Positions 53,717 to 62,703 of a stretch of DNA of 64,000 nt are shown piece by piece (the stretch's first letter is position 1; the number at the start of each line of letters is the position of its first letter). Location of the stretch: the NCBI RefSeq assembly GCF_024585265.1, contig NZ_CP036533.1:1364001-1428000 (forward strand), read 5' to 3'. The position numbers and the translations under genes are program-made. The stretch comes from Bradyrhizobium sp. WBAH42. Lineage in GTDB: Bacteria; Pseudomonadota; Alphaproteobacteria; Rhizobiales; Xanthobacteraceae. Under the pieces are notes generated by a model. That model made no database searches. It worked only from the letters and a program-made list of their open reading frames with translations, and had not been told where the DNA came from.

Positions 53717-54211
53717 TCACCCCTGCCGCTGCCTCAGCAGCGCTTCGACATCCAGCCGCTTGGTGACCATCGCGAGCTTCCCGTCAGGCCCGAACGGCCA
53801 TTGCTCCCGCGGCTTGTCCCAATACAGCTCCACGCCGTTCTGGTCGGGGTCGCGCAGGTAAAGCGCCTCGCTGACGCCGTGGTCGCTGGCGCCATCGAGC
53901 GCAATGCCGGCCGTGAGCACCCGATGCAGCGCATCCGCCAGCGCAGGCCGCGTCGGAAACAGGATCGCGGTGTGATAGAGCCCGGTCGTGCCTGGCGGTG
54001 GCGGCGAGCCGCCCTTGCTCTCCCAGGTGTTGAGCCCGATGTGGTGATGATAGCCGCCGGCCGAGATGAAGGCTGCGCCCGAGCCCATCCGCTGCATCAA
54101 CTCGAAGCCGAGCACGCCGCAATAGAAGCCGAGCGCACGATCGAGGTCGGCGACCTTGAGGTGGACATGGCCGATCCTGGTGCCGGCAGGAATGGTCGGG
54201 CTTTGCGACAT
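53717..54211 (-). CDS. VOC-family (glyoxalase/ring-cleaving dioxygenase-like) protein
   Basis: The 164 residues show paired beta-alpha-beta modules of the vicinal oxygen chelate fold: RIGHVHLKVADLDRALGFYC with the first metal histidine, YHHHIGLNTWESKG, LYHTAILFPTRPALADALHR with another histidine, and LRDPDQNGVELYWDKPREQW with the metal glutamate. The fold supports glyoxalases and extradiol dioxygenases, so the exact reaction is open. GGAG 7 bp before ATG 54211 sets the start. Confidence 0.87.
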   Translation of the reverse strand: MSQSPTIPAGTRIGHVHLKVADLDRALGFYCGVLGFELMQRMGSGAAFISAGGYHHHIGLNTWESKGGSPPPPGTTGLYHTAILFPTRPALADALHRVLTAGIALDGASDHGVSEALYLRDPDQNGVELYWDKPREQWPFGPDGKLAMVTKRLDVEALLRQRQG

Positions 54212-54300
54212 GTGAATGCTCCATCGAAAACATGCACGTAAGCCCGGCCCCGAGCCGGTGCTACGGCCAAACGCGAAACCCACCGTTTCCGAATGGGAAA

Positions 54301-54846
54301 CTATGCCAGCTCCGATACTTCACCCTCGGGCAGGCCGAACTCGAACGTGTTCAGCGTCATCGACACCAGCGTGTAATAGCCGCACAGCCCGATCACCTCG
54401 ACCACGCCGCGTTCGCCGAGCAGCTTCACCGCCTCGTCGTAGAGGCCCTTCTCGACGCCGTGGCCCTCATGCAGCGACTTCGCGAGATCGTAGATCATCT
54501 TCCCCTCGGGATCGTCGAAGTCGGGCGTGCGGCGGTCGCGGATCGCCGCGATGATCTCAGGCTTCATGCCGCCGGCAAGCGCCAGGCGCTTGTGCGCATA
54601 CCATTCGTAATGCGCGGCCCAGTGCCGCGCCGTCACCAGGATCGCGATCTCCGAGAGCTTCGCCGGGAAGATCGTGTCGAAGCGCAGCACCTCGCCGAGC
54701 CGCGTGGCATGTCGCGCCATCTCGGGGCTGTTCAGCCAGGCCATCATCGGCGCCGGCGGCTTGCCGCGCTTGCCGGCGATCGACTCGTCATAGGTCTGCC
54801 GCTGGCTCTCGTTCATTTCGCCAGGCGAAAGAAGCTTTAGGCGCAT
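54301..54846 (-). CDS. Carboxymuconolactone decarboxylase-family protein
   Basis: The 181 residues match the all-helical CMD/AhpD-like fold: LSEIAILVTARHWAAHYEWY, HKRLALAGGMKPEIIAAIRD, and GERGVVEVIGLCGYYTLVSM. The paired cysteines of AhpD peroxidases are missing, so a decarboxylase, hydrolase or other enzyme role is more likely. ATG 54846 follows AGAGGAAACC. It is divergent from the acyl-CoA dehydrogenase at 54973, 126 bp away, and may act in the same pathway. Confidence 0.87.
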   Translation of the reverse strand: MRLKLLSPGEMNESQRQTYDESIAGKRGKPPAPMMAWLNSPEMARHATRLGEVLRFDTIFPAKLSEIAILVTARHWAAHYEWYAHKRLALAGGMKPEIIAAIRDRRTPDFDDPEGKMIYDLAKSLHEGHGVEKGLYDEAVKLLGERGVVEVIGLCGYYTLVSMTLNTFEFGLPEGEVSELA

Positions 54847-54972
54847 TGTGGTTTCCTCTTTGTTTTCAAGGCTCGCCGCAGCGGCGACTATAACCGATAA
54901 GTGGTTGAATTCCGCGGGGGCTTGGCCCAGACTCGGCGACAACAATTCGAATTTTGGGTGATGGAAACGATC

Positions 54973-56187
54973 ATGAGCGATCTCAAAGCCAGCGATACTG
55001 AAGCCGCCGATCTCGACACATTCCGCAACGAGACACGCGCCTGGCTGGAAGCCAATTGCCCGCCGGAGATGCGCAAGCCCGCAACCTCGGACGCCGACGT
55101 GTTCTGGGGCGGGCGCAACGCCAAATTCTCGTCCGAGCCGCAGCGCATCTGGTTCGAACGCATGCGCGACAAGGGCTGGACCGTACCGGATTGGCCGAGG
55201 GAATATGGCGGCGGGGGCTTAAGCGCTGCCGAGCACAAGGTGCTGCGTGCCGAGATGGCGCGGATCGGCGCGCGGCCGCCGCTGTCGAGCTTCGGCATCT
55301 GGATGCTCGGGCCGGCGCTGCTCAAATACGGCAACGACGCCCAGAAGAAGGAGCATCTGCCGAAGATCGCGGCCGGCGAGATCCGCTGGTGCCAGGGCTA
55401 TTCCGAGCCGAACGCCGGCTCCGATCTCGCCTCGCTCCAGACCCGCGCCGAGAGCGACGGCGACGACTTCATCATCACGGGTTCGAAGATCTGGACGTCC
55501 TACGCCAATTACGCCGACTGGATCTTCTGCCTGGTCCGCACCGACCCGACCGCGAAGAAGCATGACGGCATCAGCTTCATCCTGTTCGACATGACCTCGA
55601 AGGGCGTCTCGACCAAGCCGATCCTCTTGATCTCCGGCTATTCGCCGTTCTGCGAGACCTTCTTCGACAATGTCCGGGTGCCGAAGTCGCATGTGGTCGG
55701 CACCATCAACCGCGGCTGGGACGTTGCGAAATATCTACTCCAGCACGAGCGCGCGATGATCTCAGGGATGGGCGAGCGCGGCGTCGGCCGGCCGCTCGGC
55801 CAGATCGCAGCCGACTCGGTCGGCACCGATGGGCAAGGCAGGCTGGACGATGCGATGCTACGCGGCCAGATCGCCAGCTTCGACGTCGATGAGGCCGCGC
55901 TGGCTGCCTGCGCCGAGCGCGCGGTCGATCTCGCCAAGGCGGGGCAGGCGCATCCGGCGTTCTCCTCGGCGATGAAGTATTACGGCACCGAGCTGAATAA
56001 GCGCCGCCACGAGATCCTGATGTCGGCCGGCGGCGTCGATGCGCTGGAATGGGAAAGCGAGCGCTCCAGGCAGGGCGCCCGCCCGCGCGCCTGGCTGCGC
56101 ACCAAGGCCAACTCGATCGAGGGCGGCACGAGCGAGGTCATGCTCGGCATCGTCGCCAAGCGCATCCTGGACCTGCCGGGGGCGTAA
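54973..56187 (+). CDS. Acyl-CoA dehydrogenase, probable alpha-type partner of a heteromeric enzyme
   Basis: The 404 residues carry WCQGYSEPNAGSDLASLQTR and TGSKIWTSYANYADWIFCLV in the FAD-binding core, and NSIEGGTSEVMLGIVAKRIL at the end with a glutamate in the C-terminal active-site loop. Its N-terminal region (RAWLEANCPPEMR, then VPDWPREYGGGGLS) resembles the larger dehydrogenases of sterol and bile-acid side-chain pathways. ATG 54973 is chosen; 54961 is possible. It precedes a smaller, divergent dehydrogenase, separated by a repeat. Confidence 0.88.
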   Translation: MSDLKASDTEAADLDTFRNETRAWLEANCPPEMRKPATSDADVFWGGRNAKFSSEPQRIWFERMRDKGWTVPDWPREYGGGGLSAAEHKVLRAEMARIGARPPLSSFGIWMLGPALLKYGNDAQKKEHLPKIAAGEIRWCQGYSEPNAGSDLASLQTRAESDGDDFIITGSKIWTSYANYADWIFCLVRTDPTAKKHDGISFILFDMTSKGVSTKPILLISGYSPFCETFFDNVRVPKSHVVGTINRGWDVAKYLLQHERAMISGMGERGVGRPLGQIAADSVGTDGQGRLDDAMLRGQIASFDVDEAALAACAERAVDLAKAGQAHPAFSSAMKYYGTELNKRRHEILMSAGGVDALEWESERSRQGARPRAWLRTKANSIEGGTSEVMLGIVAKRILDLPGA

Positions 56188-56195
56188 GGCTTTCC

Positions 56196-56300
56196 GTCAT
56201 TCCGGGGCGCGACGAAGTCGCGAGCCCGGAATCCATCTATCCACCAACTCTGCCGCTCGATGGATTCCGGGCCTGGCCCTTCGGGCCATCCCGGAATGAC
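56196..56300. repeat. Intergenic inverted repeat, family A
   Basis: Outer arms GTCATTCCGGGGCGCGAC and GGCCATCCCGGAATGAC, inner CCCGGAATCCATC/GATGGATTCCGGG. As at 5478, it lies between two tandem acyl-CoA dehydrogenase genes. Confidence 0.92.
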
Positions 56301-56336
56301 GAACTACCAAATAGATTACGAATCGGAAAAACGCAC

Positions 56337-57476
56337 ATGCCCCTCGTCCTCACTGAAGAACAATCTATGCTCCGCGACTCCGCGCGCGGGCTGATCAGCG
56401 ACAAGGCGCCGGTGTCGCACCTGCGGCACTTGCGCGACAGCAAGGACCCCACCGGTTTCTCCAAGGAGCTTTGGCATTCCTTCGCCGAGATGGGTTTCGC
56501 CGGCTTGCTGGTGCCGGAAGAGTTCGGCGGCAGCGGTCTCGGTTTCGTCGAGGCCGGAATTATCATGGAGGAGATCGGTCGCACCTTGATGCCATCGCCC
56601 TTCCTTGCGACGTCAGTGGTGGCGGCATCAGTGCTGTCCCGCGGCGGCAATGCCGCGCAAAAATCGGAATATTTGTCGGAGATCGCGAGCGGCTCGCTGC
56701 TCGCGACGCTGGCGATCGACGAGGGCGCCAAGCATCGCCCGCTGCAGACCAGCCTTAAGGCCGTGCGCGCCGGCAACGGCTTCAAGCTCTCCGGTGCCAA
56801 GGCGCTGGTGGTCGACGGCCACGTCGCCGATCTCCTGATCGTCGCTGCCCGCACCGCGGGCGACGCCGGCGAGCGCGAGGGCCTGACGCTGTTCCTGGTC
56901 AATCCCAAAGCCAAGGGCGTTGCGATCGAGCGCACCATCATGGTCGATGCGCACAATGCGGCGCGGATCGAATTTGCCAATGTCGAGGTCGATGCCGACA
57001 GCGTGCTCGGCGAGGTCGACCAGGCGGCCGGCCTGCTCGATGGCGTGCTCGATATCGGCCGCGGCGCGGTCGCTGCCGAAATGGTCGGCCTCAGCGATGA
57101 AGTGTTCAACCGCACCGTCGAGTATCTGAAGAGCCGCAAACAATTCGGCAAGCTGATCGGCGAATTCCAGGCGCTGCAGCATCGCGCCGCCGAGCTCTAT
57201 ATCGACATCGAGATCACCCGCGCCGCCACCATGAAGGCGCTGCAGGCGCTGGATGCCGACGTCGTCAAGGCCACGCCCGCCGTCGCCGTCGCCAAGGCGC
57301 GCGCAGGCACCACCGCCACGCGCGCGGTGCAGGAAGGCGTGCAGATGCACGGCGGCATGGGCATGACCGACCAGTTCGACATCGGCTTCTTCATGAAGCG
57401 CGCGCGGGTCTGCGAGGAGCTGTTCGGCGACGCGAACTACCACACCGAGCAGCTGGCACGGTCGCGGGGGTATTGA
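56337..57476 (+). CDS. Acyl-CoA dehydrogenase, probable beta-type partner
   Basis: The 379 residues have the dehydrogenase fold (SFAEMGFAGLLVPEEFGGSG, KSRKQFGKLIGEFQALQHRA, GVQMHGGMGMTDQFDIGFFM) but a poorly conserved FAD loop and no EGT-type catalytic loop; the end is FGDANYHTEQLARSRGY. This degenerate form is typical of the second subunit in alpha2beta2 dehydrogenases of steroid side-chain degradation. ATG 56337 follows CGGAAAAACG. An open frame extends back into the repeat and should be ignored. Confidence 0.86.
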   Translation: MPLVLTEEQSMLRDSARGLISDKAPVSHLRHLRDSKDPTGFSKELWHSFAEMGFAGLLVPEEFGGSGLGFVEAGIIMEEIGRTLMPSPFLATSVVAASVLSRGGNAAQKSEYLSEIASGSLLATLAIDEGAKHRPLQTSLKAVRAGNGFKLSGAKALVVDGHVADLLIVAARTAGDAGEREGLTLFLVNPKAKGVAIERTIMVDAHNAARIEFANVEVDADSVLGEVDQAAGLLDGVLDIGRGAVAAEMVGLSDEVFNRTVEYLKSRKQFGKLIGEFQALQHRAAELYIDIEITRAATMKALQALDADVVKATPAVAVAKARAGTTATRAVQEGVQMHGGMGMTDQFDIGFFMKRARVCEELFGDANYHTEQLARSRGY

Positions 57477-57513
57477 GGCGGGGTTGGGGCGCGAGGCGCG
57501 CCACACCCTCGGC

Positions 57514-57615
57514 GTCGTCGCCCGGCTTGACCGGGCGACCCAGTACGCCGCGGCCTCTCCGCATACGTTTGAAGTCTCTGGAATACTGGATCGCCCGGTC
57601 GAGCCGGGCGATGAC
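57514..57615. repeat. Intergenic inverted repeat, family D
   Basis: Arms GTCGTCGCCCGGCTTGACCG and CCGGGCGATGAC with inner CCAGTA/TACTGGATC; same family as 34928. It follows the acyl-CoA dehydrogenase stop. Confidence 0.9.
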
Positions 57616-57648
57616 AGTTGAGAGTGTAGAGAGCGCTTGCCCCAATCT

Positions 57649-57734
57649 CGTCATTGCGAGCGCAGCGAAGCAATCCAGAATCTTGCCGTGGAGACAGTCC
57701 GGATTGCTTCGTCGCTGCGCTCCTCGCAATGACG
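57649..57734. repeat. Intergenic inverted repeat, family B
   Basis: Arms CGTCATTGCGAGCGCAGCGA and CTCCTCGCAATGACG; nearly identical in plan to the copy at 9482. It ends 14 bp before the stop of the convergent binding-protein gene. Confidence 0.92.
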
Positions 57735-57748
57735 GTGGTTAGACCGCC

Positions 57749-58786
57749 TTACCGCATTGGCGGCGCGTATTGCACGCCGCCTGCGTTCCACAGCTGGTTC
57801 ATGCCGCGCGGGATCTTCAGTTTCGACTTCTCGCCGATGTTGCGATCATACATCTCGCCGTAATTGCCGACGTGGCGGATGATGCGCGCGGCCCAGTCCT
57901 TGGTGAGGCCGAGCTGCTCGCCGTAATTGCCATCGGTGCCGACGAGGCGCATCACTTCCGGCTTCTTCGACTTCAGGGCCTCGTCGATGTTCTCCGAGGA
58001 CACGCCGAGCTCCTCGGCGTTGATCATCGCGTACAGCGTCCACTTCACGATCATCATCCAGTCGTCGTCGCGCTGGCGCACGACGGGGGCGAGCGGCTCC
58101 TTGGAGATCATGTCCGGCAGGATCATGTGGTCGCCGGGCTTCGTCAGGTTCAGCCGCAGAGCATAGAGCTGAGAAACGTCGGCGGAGAACGTGTCGCATT
58201 TTCCGGTGTCGTAGGCCTTGACCACGTCGGCGAGGTTGTCGAACTTCACCTCTTCATACTTCATGTTGTTGACGCGGAAGTAGTCGGCGACGTTGAGCGC
58301 CGTCGTGGTGTTGGCCTGCACGCAGACTTTGCTGCCGGTCAGATCCAGCGACGTCTCCTTGTTGCGCGAGCGCGGCAGCATGAAGCCGGCGCCGTCGTAA
58401 TAAGCGATGGCAGGGAAATAGAGGTCATACTCGAGTTCGCGCGCCATGCTCCAGGTCGTGTTGCGCGACAGGATGTCGATCTTCCGGCTCTGCAATTCCC
58501 TGAAGCGCTCGCTGGCGTCGAGCGGAATCATCTTCGCCTTGCCGGGATCGTTGAAGATCGCAGCAGCCACCGCGCGGCAGAAATCGACGTCGAAGCCGCT
58601 CCAGTTCTTGTTGTCTTCCGAATACGAGAAGCCCGGCAGGCCCTTGTTGACGCCGCACAGCACTTCGCCGCGGCGCACGGTGCGCTTCAGGGTGCGGGTG
58701 TCGTAGAATTCATAGATGATGGCGAGGACGCCGACCAGCACGGCGACCGCGAGCCCGATCAGCAGGCCGCCACGAAAAGTGCGCAT
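57749..58786 (-). CDS. Amino-acid ABC transporter substrate-binding protein (AapJ-like), orphan
   Basis: The 345 residues have an N-terminal membrane anchor or signal (FRGGLLIGLAVAVLVGVLAI) and a family 3 binding domain: VRRGEVLCGVNKGLPGFSYS, GFDVDFCRAVAAAIFNDPGK, ILSRNTTWSMARE and VGNYGEMYDRNIGEKSKLKI. It resembles AapJ/BztA general amino-acid binding proteins. No permease or ATPase gene is nearby, so it either serves a distant transporter or acts as a sensor. GAGAGAC before ATG 58786 supports the start. Confidence 0.9.
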   Translation of the reverse strand: MRTFRGGLLIGLAVAVLVGVLAIIYEFYDTRTLKRTVRRGEVLCGVNKGLPGFSYSEDNKNWSGFDVDFCRAVAAAIFNDPGKAKMIPLDASERFRELQSRKIDILSRNTTWSMARELEYDLYFPAIAYYDGAGFMLPRSRNKETSLDLTGSKVCVQANTTTALNVADYFRVNNMKYEEVKFDNLADVVKAYDTGKCDTFSADVSQLYALRLNLTKPGDHMILPDMISKEPLAPVVRQRDDDWMMIVKWTLYAMINAEELGVSSENIDEALKSKKPEVMRLVGTDGNYGEQLGLTKDWAARIIRHVGNYGEMYDRNIGEKSKLKIPRGMNQLWNAGGVQYAPPMR

Positions 58787-58834
58787 GATGTCTCTCTCTC
58801 GAAAGTATCGGAATAGGAAGCGGAGGAGGGGATG

Positions 58835-58860
58835 GAGCATGATCCCGAGGGATCATGCTC
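58835..58860. repeat. Perfect 12-bp stem hairpin
   Basis: GAGCATGATCCC, a two-base centre and the exact reverse complement. It lies between the L,D-transpeptidase stop and the binding-protein start. No T-run follows, so it is more likely a dispersed repeat or mRNA-processing hairpin than a classical terminator. Confidence 0.75.
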
Positions 58861-58874
58861 GAATCTAAGAGCCT

Positions 58875-59468
58875 TCAGAGCTCGGGCTTCTGCCGGATCA
58901 CGACCTTGGTGCCGACAGGCACGCGATCGTAGAGATCGGCGACGTCGTTGTTGACGAGACGGAAGCAGCCTGAGGACACCTTGGTGCCGATCGTATCAGG
59001 GCGGTTGGTGCCGTGGATACGATAGACCGTGGTGCCCAGATACATGGCGCGGGCGCCCAGCGGATTGCCGGGGCCGCCGGCCATGAAACGCGGCAGATAG
59101 GGCTGGCGCTGGATCATCTCCGGCGGCGGCGTCCAGTCCGGCCACTCCTTCTTGTTGGTGATGGTCACCAGTCCCTGCCACTGAAAACCGTCGCGGCCGA
59201 CGCCGATCCCGTAGCGGATGGCGCGCCCGCCCGGCTGCACCAGGTAGAGGTGGCGCTCGGCGGTCGCGACGATGATGGTGCCGGGCGCTTCCGTGGTTCG
59301 GAAGTACACCACCTGCTTCTGCCATTCCGGCTCGAGCTGGTAGGCATCGTCCGCGATCAGGCCCGGCTCGTCGCCGCGGTCCGGCTGCTGGGCGAAGGCG
59401 TGCGGCGTGGACAGGACCAGTCCCATCGCAGCCACGAAAATCCCGGTCAGGCGACGAAAATCCGTCAT
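58875..59468 (-). CDS. L,D-transpeptidase (YkuD family)
   Basis: The 197 residues start with a signal peptide (LTGIFVAAMGLVLSTPHAFA-Q) and carry the YkuD catalytic signature YRIHGTNRPDTIG followed by VSSGCFRLVNNDVADLYDRV, with the nucleophilic cysteine and its histidine. It cross-links peptidoglycan stems 3-3 or attaches proteins to the wall in the periplasm. MAGGPGNPLGARAMYLG is also typical. Length is normal. Confidence 0.95.
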   Translation of the reverse strand: MTDFRRLTGIFVAAMGLVLSTPHAFAQQPDRGDEPGLIADDAYQLEPEWQKQVVYFRTTEAPGTIIVATAERHLYLVQPGGRAIRYGIGVGRDGFQWQGLVTITNKKEWPDWTPPPEMIQRQPYLPRFMAGGPGNPLGARAMYLGTTVYRIHGTNRPDTIGTKVSSGCFRLVNNDVADLYDRVPVGTKVVIRQKPEL

Positions 59469-59657
59469 ATCAAGCTCTCCCCGCTGCCACAGCGCAAATC
59501 ATTCGGAACCATCAAACCTGAGGGGCAAGTTCATGGCAAGTTGATGGCGCGCCGTCCTGGCATGTCACGAGAATGCTTTGGTTTTTTGACGGGCCCAGCG
59601 CAATGCCACGAACAGGGGATGGCGCGAAAAGCATAGGTGTTGCCGCTCGGGAGGTGA

Positions 59658-59777
59658 GCTCCCTCCCCCGCTTGCGGGGGAGGGCCAGGGAGAGGGTGCT
59701 TCCACAACGGGACACTCCCCCAGGGGAGAGAACCCTCACCCGCGCCTTCGGCGCGACCTCTCCCGCAAGCGGGAGAG
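59658..59777. repeat. Intergenic inverted repeat, family G
   Basis: Arms CTCCCTCCCCCGCTTGCGGG and CTCTCCCGCAAGCGGGAGAG with inner GGGAGAGAACCCTCACCC. The rest of the gap from 59469 to 59831 shows no gene. Confidence 0.9.
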
Positions 59778-59831
59778 GCACAGACCGAACCCGCGGTGAG
59801 ATCAGCGCTGACAGTGGGCACGAGGCGCCAG

Positions 59832-60803
59832 CTAAATCCGGTTGCTCTCCGCCGCGATCCCGAGCCGCCGCACGATCTCCGTCGCCACGGCGCGGGCCTC
59901 GGGCCGCGAGCCGATGCGGGGGCTGCGAAACCGTCGGCCCGAATGCAGCCGGATCACCACGATGCAATGCTCGTCCTCGGAGCGGCCGCGGCGCTCGACC
60001 GTGATCGACTTGACGTCGGGCCCGGCGATATGGTCGGCCCGCAAGCTGCCGTCGCCCCACAGGCGCTCGACGCGTATATCGTTCGCTCCGATCACCCAGA
60101 ATGCGCCGGTGGCGAGGTTCGCATAGCGATAGACCGCGAATGCCGCGATCGCGCCCAGCGGCAGCAGCAGGATATCGACATGGCTGGGGGACAGGCCGCG
60201 CCACAGCTTATAGGCATAGGGGACCGCGGACAGAGCCACCGCGATCAGTGCGACGATCCGGATGTCCCGCGCCGAAAACGCCTCGAGCGGCTCGCCGAGA
60301 TGCATCTCGGGATTGCTGGCATCGAGCGGGTTGCTCGGCGTCTCGACATTGGGAACGTCGAAATGCGCCGCGATCCACGCCACGGTGTCACGAACATGGG
60401 TGACATCGGGAATCGGCGGCGAGGTCAGGCGCTCGCCCGAGGCAAGCGTGAAGACGAGTTGGAAACGGGCCTTCACCCTCTTGCTGCCGGGGACCTGTAG
60501 CGCCGTGATCTCGTCCTTGCCGACGAGGCGCGTCTGGAGCTTTCCGAACGGCCGCTGCCGGCCGATCAGGATCTCGTCCGGCGTGATGATCCACACCACC
60601 GCCGGCGCCATCATGATGCCGACGACGAATCCGGCTCCCACCAGCAGCGCCACCGCCGATATCAGGATTTCCAGAACGTCCTGCGTGAACAGTCCCGGCG
60701 TAAAGCAGAGCGCGACGGCCGCCGCCGAGCCGGCCACGACCAGCCGCTGTGCGATCGAGGACCCTTCACGAAGGCGGATGTCGGTGCTGGTGGTCGCGTC
60801 CAT
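59832..60803 (-). CDS. Membrane protein with two hydrophobic hairpins, unknown function
   Basis: The 323 residues contain two hydrophobic pairs (about 22-72: LVVAGSAAAVALCFTPGLFT and ILISAVALLVGAGFVVGIMM; about 180-230: IRIVALIAVALSAVPYAYKL and ILLLPLGAIAAFAVYRYANL), each followed by a beta-rich soluble stretch (ITPDEILIGRQRPFGKLQTR; VIGANDIRVERLWGDGS) that resembles a PH-like bacterial domain. The internal duplication is clear. No known family is recognised with confidence. ATG 60803 has no strong ribosome site. Confidence 0.7.
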   Translation of the reverse strand: MDATTSTDIRLREGSSIAQRLVVAGSAAAVALCFTPGLFTQDVLEILISAVALLVGAGFVVGIMMAPAVVWIITPDEILIGRQRPFGKLQTRLVGKDEITALQVPGSKRVKARFQLVFTLASGERLTSPPIPDVTHVRDTVAWIAAHFDVPNVETPSNPLDASNPEMHLGEPLEAFSARDIRIVALIAVALSAVPYAYKLWRGLSPSHVDILLLPLGAIAAFAVYRYANLATGAFWVIGANDIRVERLWGDGSLRADHIAGPDVKSITVERRGRSEDEHCIVVIRLHSGRRFRSPRIGSRPEARAVATEIVRRLGIAAESNRI

Positions 60804-60830
60804 TGCGGGCGGCTGATTGCGTCGGGTTGC

Positions 60831-60857
60831 GAAACTCCACGGACGGCTCCGTGGAGT
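60831..60857 (-). terminator. Possible terminator after the redoxin gene
   Basis: A perfect 10-bp stem ACTCCACGGA/TCCGTGGAGT with a CGGC loop is followed on the minus strand by only three T residues. It lies about 50 bp after the redoxin stop and upstream of the membrane-protein start. Confidence 0.6.
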
Positions 60858-60908
60858 CAAGCAACAAGGGCGACAATTGCAGCCCGCCGCGCGATGGTCC
60901 CCGCGGCG

Positions 60909-61472
60909 TCAGCTGCTCGCGTTCAGCAGCCTGGCCACCGTGCGATCGATCTCGTCATAGCGGCCTTCGCCGGCGTGCTGGAACACGATTTTGCCGCTCT
61001 GGTCGACGATGTATTGCGCCGGCCAATATTGGTTGCGATAGGCGTTCCAGGTCTTGGACTCATTGTCCTGCGCCACCGGATAGGTGATGCCGTGGCGCTT
61101 CAGCGCGGCCTGCACGTTGGCGGCCGAGCGCTCGAACGGGAATTCCGGCGTGTGCACGCCGACCACGACGAGACCCCGATCCTTGTACTTGGCGTAGAGC
61201 TCGGTGACGTGCGGCAGCGTGTTGACGCAGTTGACGCAGCCATAGGTCCAGAAGTCGACCAGCACGACCTTGCCGCGGAGGTCGGCGATGCTCAGCGGCT
61301 TCGAGTTGAACCAGTTGGTGATGCCGGCGAAGTCGGGCGCGGCCTGCTGGTTCGCGGCGGCGGTGACGAGAGGCGCGGCGCGCGCGGCCTCGTCGCAGAT
61401 GCCGGGGATGACGGCGCCGGTGACGGTGATGCCGATCAGTGCAGCAGAGGTTGCGAGCAGCTTGAGAGTCAT
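60909..61472 (-). CDS. Thioredoxin-fold (redoxin/TlpA-like) exported protein
   Basis: The 187 residues have a signal peptide (LKLLATSAALIGITVTGAVI, cleavage near ARA-A) and a redoxin domain with FWTYGCVNCVNTLPHVTELY, the catalytic CVNC, and QYWPAQYIVDQSGKIVFQHA with the cis-proline. The CxNC motif and the FAGITNWFNSKPLS segment resemble the C-terminal part of DipZ-type proteins. AAGGA 8 bp before ATG 61472 sets the start. It lies directly downstream of ccdA, which would supply it with electrons across the membrane. Confidence 0.9.
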   Translation of the reverse strand: MTLKLLATSAALIGITVTGAVIPGICDEAARAAPLVTAAANQQAAPDFAGITNWFNSKPLSIADLRGKVVLVDFWTYGCVNCVNTLPHVTELYAKYKDRGLVVVGVHTPEFPFERSAANVQAALKRHGITYPVAQDNESKTWNAYRNQYWPAQYIVDQSGKIVFQHAGEGRYDEIDRTVARLLNASS

Positions 61473-61504
61473 GGAAAGCGTCCTTTCGGTGATGATGAGG
61501 GTGA

Positions 61505-62203
61505 TCACAGGCCGATCTGGCCGGTGGGGTAGAAGCCGGTGAGCCACGCCACGATCAGCGTGTCGTATTGGAAATAGGCGGCGACCGCGAAGCCGATCAC
61601 GACCAGGCCAAACCCCTGCTGCAGCCGCGGCGAGATCCGGGCCAGGCTGCGCACGCGCGTGGTCGCCGCCTGTCCGCCATAGGCGATCGCCAGCATCGGA
61701 ATTGCCGCGCCAATCGCATAGGCGATCAGCAGCGTGCCGGCCCAGCCGAGATTCTTCGAGGTCGCCACCAGCGTCAGGATCGAGCCGAGCACGGGCCCTG
61801 CGCAGGGCGTCCAGACCAGGCCCAGCGTGGTGCCGAGGATGAGCCCGCCGAGCGCGCCCTCGCGCTGCGTGCTGCTCGAATTGCCGAGAGCGAGCCAGCC
61901 ATTGAGCCGGATCGACAGCCACTCGAACGGCGCCGGCCACAGCATCAACAGGCCGAAGCCGAGCAGCAGGATCGACGCCGCTTCGCGCAGCACGTTCGGA
62001 TCGAAATCGAAGATCCGCGTGATCGCGCCGAGCGCCAGCGCGACGGCCGAGAACGAGACGACGAAGCCGAGCGCGATCATCGCGGGGCGCAGTTGCGAGG
62101 AGTGCCCGATCGAAGCGCCAAGCAGGATCGGCAGCATCGGCAACGTGCAGGGCGCGGCGATGGTGAGGATTCCGGCGAGGAGAGCAAAGAGGAGTTCGAG
62201 CAT
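61505..62203 (-). CDS. ccdA: Cytochrome c biogenesis / thiol transporter CcdA
   Basis: The 232 residues have six membrane segments with the two-cysteine motifs IAAPCTLPMLPILLGASIG and VWTPCAGPVLGSILTLVATS, the redox pair of CcdA. It carries reducing power from cytoplasmic thioredoxin to periplasmic thiol proteins. Here the likely acceptor is the redoxin gene 32 bp downstream, so the two act together like a split DipZ. Confidence 0.94.
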   Translation of the reverse strand: MLELLFALLAGILTIAAPCTLPMLPILLGASIGHSSQLRPAMIALGFVVSFSAVALALGAITRIFDFDPNVLREAASILLLGFGLLMLWPAPFEWLSIRLNGWLALGNSSSTQREGALGGLILGTTLGLVWTPCAGPVLGSILTLVATSKNLGWAGTLLIAYAIGAAIPMLAIAYGGQAATTRVRSLARISPRLQQGFGLVVIGFAVAAYFQYDTLIVAWLTGFYPTGQIGL

Positions 62204-62329
62204 GGCGCACTCGTTATGGTGGTCGCGAGGGATGTTCGGGATGGATGCGACGGTCGTTACGCAGCGTCACGCCTTCGTGACGGAGCCTATCGCTTTGCAG
62301 AGCACGGTGCCGGCTCCGCCATCGGTGCG

Positions 62330-62473
62330 CTCCCTCCCCCGCTTGCGGGGGAGGGCTGGGGAGAGGGTGTCTCCACAACGGGACACTCCCCCAGAGGAAA
62401 GAACCCTCACCCGCCGCGCCGGCGATGCTGCGCATCGCCCGGGCGCGTCGGCCTCTCCCGCAAGCGGGAGAGG
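62330..62473. repeat. Intergenic inverted repeat, family G
   Basis: Arms CTCCCTCCCCCGCTTGCGGG and CTCTCCCGCAAGCGGGAGAG with inner GAGGGTGTCTCC and CCCTCACCC boxes. It fills the gap between ccdA and the terminator at 62503; the rest of 62204-62703 shows no gene. Confidence 0.9.
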
Positions 62474-62502
62474 CGGAGCCTGCAGCTGCCGCCGCGGGCC
62501 CC

Positions 62503-62539
62503 AAATACAAAACGACCCGGACGGGGCATCGTCCGGGTC
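62503..62539 (-). terminator. Rho-independent terminator of the ECF sigma gene
   Basis: The stem GACCCGGAC/GTCCGGGTC with an 8-nt loop is followed on the minus strand by GTTTTGTATTTGG. It lies about 165 bp after the sigma-factor stop. Confidence 0.8.
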
Positions 62540-62703
62540 GCTGGAGGTCTTGGGAGGTTTAACGAAACCGTATGGGAGCTTTATAGAGCGGAAGTTTTTC
62601 CGCCTGATGTTGTCGTTTGTTTCAATTGTTTCATCAGTGGTAACGCTTCCGTGTCCGGGAATAGGGCCAACATTGATGTCCTATCCCCTTGAAATCATTG
62701 CGC

